Positions 47,373 through 60,992 of a stretch of DNA of 64,000 bases are shown piece by piece. Positions within the stretch are counted from its first letter, which is position 1, and every line of letters begins with the position of its first letter. Below the pieces are notes generated by a model. It was given only the letters and a program-made list of their open reading frames with translations, did not search any database and was not told the DNA's origin. Origin of the DNA: Cymbidium sinense. Lineage: Eukaryota > Streptophyta > Magnoliopsida > Asparagales > Orchidaceae. The position numbers and the translations under genes are program-made. Location of the stretch: assembly GCA_021442155.1 (NCBI GenBank), contig CM038221.1, positions 77,392,494-77,456,493 on the forward strand, in the 5' to 3' direction.

Positions 47373-48836
47373 TTTATTCTTTTTGTGATTAGCTTTATAA
47401 ATTGATTGATGATTTATTTAGCTTTTATATTAAGCAGCTTGATTTTAATAGTTTCTTCCTTACTTTATGAATGGCCTGGATGTGGATTAGGCTCTTTAGG
47501 AAAAAATAAATCTTTTACCCTACTTAAGAACTCAAATTAAAACTAAATAATTCATAACCTCACCTAAAGCTTAGGATTAAAATCAAGATAAAAGAATTAA
47601 CAACCCCTTAGCTGGACGAGCATTTATTTATAATATCATGCAAAAGATGCATCTTATTTCACTCTTGATTGGAGTTTTCACCTTGCTGAGAACTTATTTG
47701 ACCTTTGAGAGTGGTGAAAATTCACCTCCTCACTTCTCGCTGATTTTGGCCAATAACCTTCTTTCTCATAAAAATCCTATTAGCCTAAGTCAAAATAATT
47801 CTCCAAAAATGAAAATAAAATGAAATTTAAATTGCATTGGATTTAGGTCATTTGAAGCATGTCCCTTTACATGATCTAGCCTCTTTAGGAGTGAGTTTAA
47901 GGACTTAGTCTCTTTCTAAATAAAAATAGCCTAGTTATCTTGCATAAGCATAAAGACTTGCCTACAAGCATTTAAAGTCGTAGGAGAAGTTAGTTGGAGG
48001 CCACCCCCAGGCGGTTGTAAGTTTAAGCAGTCAGGTGTTTTTTCCTCTCTTATGGAGGCAAACCAATTACCCATTTTTGCCTAAGATTTAGATTATGCTT
48101 TCAGCCCTCGCCAAAGCTCTCTAGATTTAGTTTCTGTGGTTGCTTCTCCCCTTTATGGGCCATAAGCATAATTCCTCACCTCTTAGGCATTTTCTTAATA
48201 TTATGTTAAGGAATCTTAAGTCCTAAAATTCTAATAAAAATGTAACTCAAATAAACTAAATCAATTTTAAAAATGTAAAGCCCAACTATAGGATGCTTTG
48301 AGATGCTCGCTAGGTTTCCTAGCATCATGGATATTTCCTACTTATCTTCCATTTTAACTTCGATAATAACTCCCTCTTTTGATCAATCCCATTTGATCTT
48401 CAAACATAAACCAATCGATTGATAGTCCTTTCCCAATTAAAATCTTTAGAGACAATGATCATTTACCTTAATCGAGAGTTCTCCTAAGGGATCCCATCCC
48501 TTAGGATGTAATTAACTGGAGGCTTGCCATTGTAGGGAACTTAATGAACCCGGTTTAAAATAAACCTTGATTTACTTTTTTATGTAAAGTAGGGGAAGAA
48601 TCTCTGGCACATATGCAGACTCATTGTCCTTAAAGTCCTTATTGAGGTGATTGGTTCCATTAAAGGGTGGTGACTTCTATCTTTCGAGATGGTACACTAT
48701 TTTCTTGATGATGTATCCGATCACTTGAATAAGTACATCTAGACTCAGCATCTACCAAGATGAATTTTTGTAAGGGCTCCTCTTTCTTTTCTCCCACATT
48801 TGAAAGGTGACTCCCTTATAGAAAATTTTCACCACA

Positions 48837-48841
48837 CACTC
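48837..48841 (+). repeat. LTR C target duplication, right
   Basis: CACTC, identical to 41101-41105. Confidence 0.85.
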
Positions 48842-50480
48842 AAGCCAGATAGTGATGAAGACCAAGCCTCCATGCAAAGCATGAATGTATTCAAATCAGG
48901 TTTATGTAAAACTATTAAGCAATAGTTGGGAACTTTATCTCTAACCTCACTTTCTTCTCAAAAAGTTGAAAGTTTAGTAGTTAAGGTAGCCCCTAGGTCT
49001 TCCATGAATGTCAAGCTAAAGAGATTCCTACTAGGATCATCATCTTCAAGTTCATAAGCCGATGTAGACTTTGAGGATAATTCATATAAAGATTTAATAG
49101 AATTACCTTTGATTCTTACTCGCCTTCTGTTCATAATCTTGCAAAGAAAGGTTTGATTCCTTACACATGGTCTAGGCATAGGTTAGAGTATTTTGAGAAG
49201 TTATGGAACAAAAAATGCAGGGATGCACAATCAAGACTAGGACTAGGATTTGGTATAGTGGGTCCAGTTGATGATGATGATTACTGCTTAGTTGTCACCA
49301 ATCATCTGAAGTCTGATAGGATCTTTTCAAACTATACTAACTCTTATGAGAAAGTATATTTAGAAACTTCAAATGATCCAGATGATCTTGAAATCAAAGA
49401 TGCACCTCTAGAATTTGTAGAAAAAAAATCCATTCAGCCATTGACAAGCTCAAAGAAATCAACCTCGGGATAGAAGAAAATTCATGCCCCACATACATCA
49501 GTTCTCTACTGAGTGAAGAAGAACCCAATGACTTAGTTAGGCTATTGACTGAGTTTATGGACTTCTTTGCATGGAGCTATGAAGAGATGCACATCTTCGA
49601 CGTAGCAGCCCACAAACTAATTCCTAATGCTAACCTTATCAAGCAAGCTCTAGATGCGATTAGAAATCAGTCATTTTTTTGAAATTAAGAAACTAATCGA
49701 TGGTGGCTTTATCAGGGAAGAAAAATACCCTACCTGGTTAGCCAGTGTCATGCCAGTTAATAAAAAGAATGGCCAAATTTTCATATGCGTTGATTTCAGG
49801 GACTTAAATAAGCCATGTCCAAAGGATGAATTTCCACTTCATATGTCAGAATTAATGGTGGACATTGCCTCATCTCATGCAATATTCTCCTTTATGGATG
49901 GGTCATCTGTCTACAACTAAATCATGATGGCCCCTGAAGATAAAAGAAACATTACTTTTCAAACCCCAATCAGAACCTATTGTCATAAGGTCATGCCTTT
50001 CATCCTTAAAAATGCCGGTGCTACATACTAGTGGGCTATGACTCAGATATTCAATGAAATCATTCATCATTAAGTTGAATGCTATGTTGATGATCTAGTA
50101 GTCAAAAGTAAAGAAAAGGAAGACCATCTCTTTGACTTGAGAGTTATTTTCAAACAGTTAAGATAATTTAATCTCAAAATGAACCCCCTAAAGTATGCAT
50201 TCAGAGTAGCTTCGGGGAAGTTCCTTTCGTTTATTGTCTAATAACGAATAGAGATGGACATAGAAAAGATCAAAGCTATCTTAGAAATGTCACCCCCTAA
50301 AAGTTTAACTCAACTCAGATCATTCCAAGGGTAGTTGGCATATCGAGGATGCTTTATCTCCAATCTAATGGGGAGATGCAAGCCATTTTTAGCACTTATC
50401 AAAAAGGATGCTAGTTCAAGTGAGATGACAAGTGCCATAATGCTTTTGAAGATATCAAATGGTATTTAGAGAATTCGCCA
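48842..50480 (+). pseudogene. pol: Element 2 reverse transcriptase
   Basis: It resumes with DSDEDQASMQSMNV (element 1: DSGEDQASKQSMNV). The open run 49654-49920 gives KKLIDGGFIREEKYPTWLAS, MPVNKKNGQIFICVDFRDLN and CPKDEFPL, so the first catalytic Asp (VDF) is intact here, unlike in element 1. FSFMDGSSVYN follows, then VMPF and the YVDD box at 50083-50094, and LKMNPLKYAFRVASGKFL. Stops after VYN and elsewhere, and shifts, make it dead. Confidence 0.9.
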
Positions 50481-51202
50481 ATTCTAGTAGCCCCTATCCC
50501 GAGCAAGCTACTTATCCTCTACACTACTGCATTAGATGACTGGGCGTGATGAAGGGAAGGAGAATGCTCATTTAATAATATGAAGCAACCAACCACCTAT
50601 TAAGAAACATTGCCTACCTTTAATCTTTGTAGCCCAAAAGCTAAGGCATTATATGCTTTCTCATAAGGTGAACTTGATTTCAAGAATCAATCAACTACAG
50701 TATCTACTAACATGGTCTACATTATCCGAACGGTTGGTACGTTGGTCCATGATTCTCTCACAGTTTGATATTACATTCATACCCCTCCATGTGGTGAAAG
50801 GATAGTAACTAGTATATTTCTTAGCAGCACACCCACTACCTATTGACTCTCTGCTTAATGATGACCTCCCCGATGAACAAATCATGAACTTACGGGAGGT
50901 TGAAAATTGCCATTGGGAGATGTATTTTAATGGTGCGGTTTCCTTCCACAAAGGAGAAGAACCATGATATACTCTTTCAGGAAAGACAGGGGTAAGAATT
51001 ATTCTCTTAACTCCAAACCATGATGTGATGAGATTCTCATACTATCTCTCCAATCCATGCACCAACAAAGAAGCTGAGTATGAGGCTTTGACGAATGAGT
51101 TAGCTTTATTACAAGTGTCAAAAGCATCGATCATGGGATTTTCGGTCATAAACAAATTGGGTCCTATAAGATTCTAAACCCACGCTTGCCACCACCATGA
51201 AG
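50481..51202 (+). pseudogene. Element 2 RNase H, truncated
   Basis: WEMYFNGAVSF (about 50917) is the first RNase H motif with the catalytic Asp changed to Asn. NPCTNKEAEYEALT (about 51054) and VINKLGPIRF (about 51150) follow. The sequence then runs into the minus-strand LTR fragment D, so the last RNase H motif and the integrase are absent. Confidence 0.8.
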
Positions 51203-53512
51203 TAGGGCTACTTAGACCTCACAATCTCAGGGTTGTCCAGACTAATATACAACTTTTCTTAAATACATGTGCATGTACAAAAAGAAATGCATGGAAAGAG
51301 AATCAAGCAAAAGTTGATATTTGTTTGGTTAATTTGTTAGTTGTTTAGTTTACATGTGTAAATGTGAGAATCCTTCTTAATTCATAACATGGAAGTGGAT
51401 AGGAAAGGATATAAGCAAGTGTTGTGTTCTTTTAAAAGAACTATACACTTTGTAAATCCATCCAAATTCATGTTAAAAGAGAAGAGAAGGAAAGCCGCAC
51501 AACACACATCTTTATATTTATACTCACATGCAAGCTTATAAATAATCATAAGTAGTATATCTTTCAGTTATGATATTTGATTCATAAGTTTTGAAAATAA
51601 TTTTGGGTTTAATAGTCATAATAGCCACTTATGTTCTTACCTTAGTCAAAACATGCAATTTGGCATAAAGAAAAAATTTCATTTTTAATTTGATTTTCAA
51701 AAGGGCATGAATGTCTGATTTTCATATGACATACACATTTAGCATATTAAGAAAGAAATAAAGGGATGAAACCATGCAAATTCATTTACCCTAATTAATT
51801 CCTAAAAATAACCTTATGAAATAAGATATTTAAAGCAAACCAAATTTGTTTTAAAGAGATTTTTATTTTGTTTTAAGTTTTATTTGAATTTAGAAAATGT
51901 GAAAAGGTTTGCTCATCTAACCCATTTTCCACATGTGTATATTAATTATTTTAATTTTATAACCATTACAATGAATTTTATGTTTTGATTAGGTTAAGGT
52001 GTTCATTAAGTTCATTAATTACCCCTTACCTACACCACTTTAATATATTTAATCAAATAATTATGAGCTAATGTATGACATAAACCACATAAGGAACTTA
52101 AGATAATAATGTGCCTAGGAAAGAAAGGGGTCTAATGCAATTGGCTTACAATTAGTGATTAATTAAGCTAAAAGGTTTAATTTAAGTACTTTCATAACCT
52201 CCTACATGGTTAGATTTTGATTTCCTTAAGTTACTTAGGTTATTGAACACCTAAGCACTTACCCAAGATGAATTGATTAAGTTTTGGAATATTTTGATTT
52301 TGAAAAGTTTGATTAATTAAGTCATTTATTAAGTGATTAAACTATTTAATTAATTTGCACTTTAATTAGATTTTTATCCAAATGAAATAAACTTAGGGAA
52401 AAAGATATGAGAAAGAATTCCTAATGTCATTCCCCCAAGTCCATTCACTATTCTAAGGTAATTAACAAATTAATTAATTAATTTATGACTATTTAAAAGG
52501 TTTATTAATCATTTAATAGATTAAGAGGGTAATTAGGTATGACTCAAGCAATTCCCCTAGTTAAACCATTAATAAATTCCAAGAAAATTAGGGGAGGCCA
52601 ACATCATCCCTCTAAATGCACATGAGATGTTTGGAATTAATCAGTGGGATAATTAGAGAGTAACTAACATAATCATATTCCCAATAAATCCCAAATTTAA
52701 TAAATATCACTCCTCAAAATCAATTGAATTTAGTTTTAGATTATTCCCCTTTGAATTATCTTCATAATGCTTTTTATTTTGTATTTTTTATTTTTCTACA
52801 TTTAGTTATGAATATTTGAAGATTCAATTATTAACAACTAATTAAAATCCCTAATTATTAACTAATCCTGTCAGCGCCACATGGACTGCTGACGCGGCGC
52901 GCGCTTTCTACATGGCGTAATAAGATTCATCACTTAAGTCATCCCAATGTCAAGACGGTGGTGGCGCGCTTTCTCTGATCATCTCGATCAAGAATCGAGA
53001 CAAGCTTGAGATCAATGGTTCTTGGCATTAATCGAGGGTCCCACGATCTAGAATAATAGAACTATCCATCCAAAACGCATGGATGGAAATTCCATGATCC
53101 GTCCCTGAGCTCGCCTGCGGGAGAGGGCATCCGTCCACTCTTAAGGCAAGATCTGAGCTTGATTGAGCTCAGATCGAGCTCAAATTGAACCCACACCATC
53201 ATCATGCAAGGGGGAAGACATCCAATGATTAATTTCAATTGAAAAAAAAATTCTCTTCACAAAGGACCACACACTCCCTATTCTAGGCTCGGTTTGAAGT
53301 CATACCTCACCGGAAGCTATCACTAGCACTCCAATCTGTCGAGGTAGCTTTGTCTAGTAGAGACGCATCCATGTTGAAGATTCAAGGCTTTTGTATTGGG
53401 TAGATCCTTCTATTGACCAAGGTGCTCCTCCTAAGCTTGCGGCCTTAATCAAGAACACTCTTCCGTTCCTTGAGAGCTTGGATGAAGCTTGGAATGAGTT
53501 CGATTAGGTCCC
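51203..53512 (-). mobile_element. LTR fragment D
   Basis: Reverse complement of the LTR from the conserved block (A about 13440) back to the central hairpin part (B about 29600). Its left end is an abrupt junction in the middle of the LTR. Its right end is cut at 53512 by LTR E; the last words 'gatgaagcttgg' and 'gagttcgatta' match E at 58612-58636. It includes the CpG-rich central part (52868-52990) and the central hairpins. Confidence 0.85.
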
Positions 53513-56500
53513 TCTGGTGACAATTTTATAGATTCTAAAGAATGTATACTTCCATCTTTAATCTATATGGAATAAAATGAAGATAGAAATATACTTCTTT
53601 TATGGATCTTAACATAGATCTGCAGATGTTCTTATTGAGGGTGATCGGGTAGGACATTGAGGAGAGGTGTACTATCTCAAAAGATAGAAGTCACCACCCT
53701 ACAATAGACTTAAACACCTCAACAAGGACTCTAAGGATAATCGATCTGCATATGTACCAGAGATTCTTCCCCTACTTTACATGGAAAAATAAAGTAGGGT
53801 TTATTTTAAACAGGGTTCATTAATTTCCCCACAGGGGTCAAGCCCCTATAGTTAATTACATCCTAAGGAAGGGGAATCCTTAGGAATACTCTCGATTAAG
53901 GTAAATGATTGCTGTCTCCAAAGATTTTAATAAGTAGGGCTATCAATCGATTAATTTATTTTGGAAGATCAAATGGGATTGATCAAAGAGAGAGAGAGAG
54001 AGAGAGAGTTATTATTGAAGCCAAAGGAAGATAAGTAGGGGATGTTTAGGATACTAGGAAGCCTAGTAAAAACCTGAACTATCCTATAGTTGGGCTTTAC
54101 ATATTTGAAATTGAATCATTTATTTGAGTTGAATTTTATTAAAAATTATGGCTTATAATTCCACAATACAAGGTCATGAAAATGCCAAAGATGTGAGGAT
54201 TTATGCTTATGGCCCATAGAAGGGAGAAGAAACCTCGAAACCTAATTTTATGGAACTTTGCAAGGGCCAAAAGCAAGACCTAAATCTAAGGCGAAAATGG
54301 GTAATAGGTTTGCCTCCATAAAAGAAGATAAACCACCAGACTGCTTGGACTTACAACCGCCTGGGGGTGGCCGCCAACTAACTCCTCCTATGATTTTAAA
54401 TTCATGTAGGCAAGTCATATGCTTTATGCAAGATATCTAAGCTGTTGTTTATTTTAGAAAGAGACTAAGTCCTTAAACTCACTCCCTAAGAGACTAGATC
54501 ATGTAAGGACATGAAAAATGACTTAGATCTAATGTAAAACATATTATATGTTAATTTTATTTTTGGACAATCATTTGACTCTAGCTTATAGGATTCATAT
54601 GCCTAATGCATGAGAAGTAAGATTATTGGCCAAAATCAACGATAAGGGGGAGGTGTGTTTCCACCATGGCTCTCAAAGGTCAGCTAAGTTTCTCTAGCAA
54701 AGGTGGAAGCCCTCCAATTAAGAGTGTAACAATATGCTTTTATGCATGATGTTATAAAAGAAATACTCATCCAGCTAAGGGGTTGTTAATTTTTTTATCT
54801 TGATTTTAATTTAGGCTTTAAATGAGATTATGAGTTATTTATTTTTAATTTTGAGTTGATTAATTTGGTAGAAGATTTATTTTTCTCTAAGACCCTAATC
54901 ATCATCCAGGCCATACATCAAAGCAAGGAAGAAACTAAAAATTATGTCATCTTAATACACAAGCTAAATAATATATCAATCATTTTATAAAGCTAACACA
55001 AAAGAATAAAAGGCCATTTGTAGTCAAGCACCACGCAAACCAAAATAAATTGGGTAGCCGAGCTCTACCCTTATACAACCCGGATCACAAATGAATTAAT
55101 TTACAATCAAGTAAGGAAATTCATATTATGGGGGTTTTCATTTCTTTTTTTCTTCTTTCTTCTGTCTTGTTTCTTCTTTCTTTTTTTGGTTCTATTTTTT
55201 GGCTCCTTCTTTTAGATGGTTGGAAGGTGGTTGCTCCAAAGGTTTCACATGGTATATAATATGAGATCTTATGACCAATGCTCATCCTAATCCCCCATAA
55301 CATTCATTCCAAAAATTCTAATTGCAAAATTTCATGAAAAGGAAAAGGAAAAGGAAATTTAACTAACACCTACAAAATAGAGATTAGCTAAACAAAATCA
55401 TATAAGCCCAAGAATATATATTGGACTTAGCACCCCACACATGGGTGACCAAGTCCACCTAGTCTATTGTATTATGCTTAGGGGTATAAGCACCTGCACA
55501 ATAAAAGTATTTATATTTTCATTATAGTGCCTCTTAAGCACAATCTCCTGCATAAAATAATGATTAGACTAAATCATACTACCATTCACTCTATGCACAT
55601 TCACCCTAACATTCAGACTAGAAATAATACATCATAAAATAAAATTAAACATCAAGCCATGCACTGCCCTAACCTAAAACTAGAAGTGGTGACTTAATTT
55701 AATGTGTGTGCTTTAAAAGGTTTGTGTGGTATGCTTAGCTATGGATTAAGGTTTTGATTTTCTAAGTGTGAAGATGTTCAACTTAGATGGGTGATTTTAT
55801 TTAAGTTGTTTAGTTGATTTGGGTTGAATTTTATTTTGTATTTTGGTTTGGTTTAAGTGAATCCTACCATTAATTATTGAGTTTTAAAGAGAAGGAAAAG
55901 AGAAGAGAACTTCTCTTTCCATACCTACTTTAAGTAATTTCTAAAATGGATTCATATTTGATTTTATTTAGTGTATGTTTTATTATGTGTTTTACTTAAT
56001 CCTAAGTTTATATTTTTCCTAAACAAACCTATTCAAAAAGAAAGGCATTTTAAGATTAAGTAAAGTGAACTAATATCACAAAACACACATCACTTCATTT
56101 CTTCCCCAACATATATACCATGCATATGAGTGAATCCTAAACATATATATACATACAAATGGAAATATTTAGCATAACTTTATGATGAATGCTAAGAAAT
56201 ATTACTTAATAAATTTGGAATGCTTCATGATGCATGATTTTCAGTATGTAGAAAAGAGAGGTTCTTTTATCCATTTTTTTTACATGCACATATGTATGTA
56301 TGAAAGGCATAAGTGAGTACAGTGCCAGGGGAATAAGGTACAAGACCTACTTATGGCTACTTAAACCTCGTAACCCTGGGTTGTCCATACTATACCACTT
56401 TTCTTAAATACAAACACATGTACAAAAGAAATTAATGGAAAAGAACGATGCAAAAAGTTTGTATTTATTTGTTTATTTTATTTATGCAATTTATATGTAC

Positions 56501-59500
56501 AAGTGTGGATGTCCTTCTTAGGTAATAGCATAGGAATGGATAGGAATGGGGTTAGGAAAGTGTTGTGTTCTTTTCCAATGAACTATACACTTTGCCAAAT
56601 CCTATCCAAAACTATGCTAAGAGAAAAAAGAAGGAAAGCTACACTATGCACATATTCTTATTTATATCCACATGCAAGCTCATAAATAATTATAAGTAGC
56701 AAACTTTTATTTTTAGGTATTTGATTTATAGATTTTTAAAAATATTTTTAGATTTAGTAGTGATAATAGCCATTCATATTTTTACTTCAGCCAAAACATA
56801 CAATTTGACATAAAGAAAATATTTCATTTTTCAATTTGATTTTGAAAAGGATGAATGCATGATATTCATATGACATGCACATTTAGCATTTTAGGAAAGA
56901 ACTAAAGTGATGAAAGCATGTAAACACATTCACCTTAATTAATTCCTAAAGACAATCCTATAAAATAAAAAAGTTTTAAGCAAATCAAGTTATTTTTAAA
57001 GGAGGTTTTGAGTTTGATTTAATTTGAGAAATGTGAGGTGAGTTTGCTGTTCCTAACCCATTCCTACATATGTTTATTATTTTATTTTAATTTATAGGTG
57101 ATTAGATCAATTTTATGCTTTAGTTAGGTTAAGGTATAAATTATGTGTGTTAATTACCCCTTATTTATACCACCTTAGCATACTTAATCAAATAATTATG
57201 AGCCAATGAGATTACATAAAACCACACAAGGAATTTAAATCAGCAATGCACCTAGGAAAGAAAGGTACCTAATACAATTGGCTCATGATTAATGATTAAT
57301 TAAGCTAAGGGGTTTAAGTTAAGTAATTTCATAACCCCTCTCACACATGTGAGTTGGATTTTGATTTCTTTAATTGTACTTAGGCTCTTGAACACCTAAG
57401 AATCTACCCAAGATAGATTAATTAAGTTTTGGAAAGTTTTAGAATTTTATGAAATTAATTAAGAGGGTAATTAGTGAATTAACCCTTAATTAAGGTTGGA
57501 TTAAGGAAGGGGGGTTTAAGGAATATCTTAAGGAAAATATCCCAAAATTATTCCCTAAACTTCATATTCACTTAAGCAAAACTTAATTAACTCAACCAAA
57601 GGGTTAAACCACTAATTATACCCTTAATTAAGCTTAATTACATTAAGTGAGTGATTAAGGAATGAACTAGTAATTCCCCTAATTAAGCCACTAATAAATA
57701 CCAAGAAAATTAGGGGAGGCAAGAGTCATCCCACTATTTATGCACAAAAGTTTAGGATTAATCAGTGGAGTAATTAGAGGGTAATTAGCAAAATAACATT
57801 CCCAATAAAACTCAAATTCAGAGAAAAGCACTATTCAAAATCCATTCAAATCATTTTTAGAATATTCTATGTTCAATTATCTATCTAATGTAATTTATTT
57901 CATATTTTTCTATTTTTTAGGCTTAGATATGAATTTAAGAAGTTTCCATGATTAATTAATGATTAAATAACATAACTAAAATGTTTAATCTCATCAACGC
58001 CATGTGGACCACTAGCACGGCATGCGCTTTTGACGTGGTACGATGGGATTCAATATTAAAGTAGTCACATCGTAGCGCCGCATCAGCAGTGGTGCTATGC
58101 ACTTTCTCCTCACCCGTTCGATCAAGGAATGGGTGGGTGAGGTTAAAGCTGTGGATTTAAGGGATTAAACGTGTGATCCTACTCTTCTTAATCACGGCCG
58201 TCCTTCCAAAATGCACGGATGGATGGCTTATGATCCTTCCATATATTTTTTTGTGAACAATGGACACCGTCCATCTTCTAGGGGATGATTTGAGCTTGAT
58301 TGAGCTCAATTGATCCTAAAAATTACACACACCATCTAAGCATAAAGGCAAACACATATAATGGCTATATTTTCATGGGATTAAAATCCACTTCATAAAG
58401 CTCCAAATAATATTGAAAATGTGCTTGGTTTAATGGTTGGGTGATCACCGGTGCTCGATTCCCTTGGAGAAGCTTCATCTAGTGTAGACAAAGCTTTGTT
58501 GAAGTTTAGAGGTCTTGAGATTGGGTGGATCCTTCTATAGGCCAACTCCTCCTTCAAGTAGGCTCGGTCTTGGTTGAAGTAGCACCCACCTTGTCTTTGG
58601 AGCTTGGGAAAAAGCTTGGGTGAGTTCGATTGAGCTCATTGATGGAGCTTGCAAAGGGAATGTGATTGATATTGAGTGTAGGCTAAGTTCGATTTTCAGT
58701 GGAACTCTTCTATTTTCAAGCTATGAAAACAGAGAAAATGGAAAATGGGAATTTCTTGAGAGAGCTTGGGGAGGCTAGGAAATGACTTCTCTAGCTTCCT
58801 CTTACTCAATCAAATTAAAGACTGATCAAATGAGTTCAAATTAGGGGGAGTATATCTCCCCCTAGAGAAATTGGACGGTCGTGCCTTCACTTACCATTTT
58901 GATCCAATTGAGCTCATGCAATGGGTTGTTAGGCCATTTAGGGCTTGTACATGGGTTGTTTTGGCTAAAGGGTGGTAGTGGGAAAGTTGCCATGTGTTTA
59001 ATTGAGTGGAGGAAGGATTTCCATGTGCTCAATTTCATGTAACTGATCAATTTTAGCCTTAGGCTAGGTTGGACTGACCCAAAGCCATTGGGTTGGGTGC
59101 ACCCACTCCCTAGTGTTCACTTGATCCACCGAAGAGGGTTCCAAGTGGTTATGGAGAGGATTTGACCAAATTCTAAGTGGATTTGGCCAAAATTTACCCG
59201 TTGACCTTGAGGTAAAAAGGTCATTTGGCTTGGATTTCAATTTGAATATGTTTGGTATGTTTGAAAAATGGGTTAGGCCAAGTTTCATTGGATTTGGAGT
59301 TGGTTTGATATGATTTGGCTCATGTTAACCCATTTAGGTCAAAATGGGTCAACTTGAGTCAAGTCGACCAATTGGTCAAATTGGGTCAAACCAAGGGTTG
59401 GTTCAAGTTCATATGACCATTTGAAATATTTTGGTGGCTTTGGTTTGATTCAATTTGGTTTATATTTGATTTTGGTTCAATTGAGTTCATTTTGGTCAAA

Positions 59501-60992
59501 TGGGTCAAGTTGACCAAATTGACCCATTTGACCTATTTGGGTTAGGTCATGGGTTGGTTTGGTTGGCCATATGAAATGGATTGGTATCTTTATTTCCAAT
59601 CAATTTGGTATATGTTTGAGTTTGTCTCAATATGACCCTTTAGGTCAAGTTCGGTTCAATATCAATTGGGCTAGATTAAGTCTAGTCCAATTGAGGCTTT
59701 GTTTAAGTTCAACAATCATTTTGGAATGAACTTAGATCATTGGTTTCAATCAATTTTGCTTAGATCAAGTTTTGACACATTTTGACCTTTTAGGTCAAAT
59801 TGGGTCAACTTGGGTCAAGTGGCCAACTGGGCTAGGTTAGGCTCAAATGTTGGCTTGGCCAAAGTCAAACATTGATCATGAATGAACTTAGATTAATGGT
59901 TTCAATCAATTTGGCATATGGTGGATTTTGGCTATGTTGGGTTCCATTTTGGCTAAGTTGACCTGGTCATCCCTTAGATTTGACTTGGATTTGATTTTTG
60001 AATTTAGTTTTGGTTTGGTGATTGAAGTTTATGTTTATATTTGGATTCATGATTGAAGTATTGATTGAATCATGAAGAAAAATCAAGGGTTTGGCTTGAT
60101 TTGAAATTGATTTGGGATTTTGACTTGAGAGGCTTTGGTTGGATTTTGATTGAATTTGAGTTTGATTTTTGGAGTTGGTTTTGGTTGTTTGAATTTATAT
60201 TTCATTTATATATGTGAATATAAACGAGAACATAATGGGTTATGAAAAAATTTCAAGGATTTGAGGTGATTTGAACTTGATTTAAGCTAAGTCCTCAAGA
60301 GGGAATCAAAGTGATTTAGGAAAGATTTTTGATTTGGATTTCAATTTTGGATTTAGTTTGATTGATTTGAATTTATATTTCATTTATATATTTGAATATA
60401 AATGAGAATATAAATGGCTTATGAGAAAATTTCATGAATTTGAATTGATTTGAACATGATTTAGGCTAAGTCCTTAAGAGAAGATTAAATGCTTAGGAAA
60501 GATTTTAAACTTATAATTGAGTTTGGAATTTGATTTGATTTATTTGAATTTATATTTCATTTATATATGTGAATATAAATGATAATATAAATGAGTTGTG
60601 AGAAAATTTTATGAATTTGAATTGATTTAGGTTAAGTCCTTAAAAGGGAATTAAAGACTTAGGAAATATTTTGACCTTAGAATTTTAATCATGGGCTTCA
60701 ATCATAAGGAATTGATCATGGATTTCAATCATGTGGGATTGATTTGGGTTTAGAAAAAATCAATTAAGTTGGAATTAAGTTAGGTTTGATGTTGATTTGA
60801 TTTGGAGTTTAACTTGAAAGAATGAAGTAAGGAATGTGGTTCAAGATAGGGGTAGCAACTTTTCCTAACACCCCTAAGGCATGACCTATTTCTATGGCTA
60901 ACTCTTCTAAGTCTCTAAGGGTTGAGTGTCCACCTAATCACTAGATGTATTAAGGATCTTAAAGTCTTGGATCTAAAGTTCTGAGGTCAACA
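53513..60992 (-). mobile_element. LTR E, full length, minus strand (7,480 bp)
   Basis: On the plus strand it starts TCTGGTGA (TGTGGTGA in C, reversed) and ends GGTCAACA. It holds the reversed 3'-end hairpins (53770-53851), an (AG)n run (53987-54008), the purine tract (about 55140-55205), the conserved block (56334-56375), the central part (57990-58640), the TTGACC field (59290-59960) and the tandem palindrome units (60020-60600). It cuts fragment D, so it is younger than D. Its immediate flanks (GTCCC and GCAAT) do not match, so it is not a solo LTR. It is probably the 3' LTR of a minus-strand element that continues to the right. Confidence 0.85.
53987..54008. repeat. (AG)n microsatellite
   Basis: Eleven AG units inside LTR E, absent at this place from A, B and C. 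Confidence 0.9.

Larger units (their letters stand above)
41106..48836 (+). mobile_element. Solo LTR C (7,731 bp) nested in element 2
   Basis: It begins TATTGACC (TGTTGACC with one change) and ends ACCACA. It is flanked by the direct repeat CACTC, and the element 2 linker resumes on its right side at the point where it stopped on the left (compare element 1 at 22620-22660). So a full element inserted here and later recombined between its LTRs, leaving one. It contains the tandem palindrome units (41530-42130), the TTGACC field (42480-43330), a hairpin at 44130-44152, the conserved block (46021-46056) and the purine tract (47155-47230). No gene lies in it. Confidence 0.9.
34167..51202 (+). mobile_element. 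Element 2 internal region, interrupted by solo LTR C and 3'-truncated
   Basis: It runs from the primer-binding site after LTR B through leader, gag and protease to 41105, is split by LTR C, resumes at 48842 in the protease-RT linker and continues through RT into RNase H, where it breaks near 51200. The integrase, 3' untranslated region and plus-strand 3' LTR are missing. Confidence 0.85.

Noticed and set aside
47110..47373. Minus-strand 87-codon frame with a hydrophobic stretch, possible membrane protein
   Set aside because: The Phe/Ser/Leu run is the complement of the LTR purine tract and is not kept in other LTR copies.
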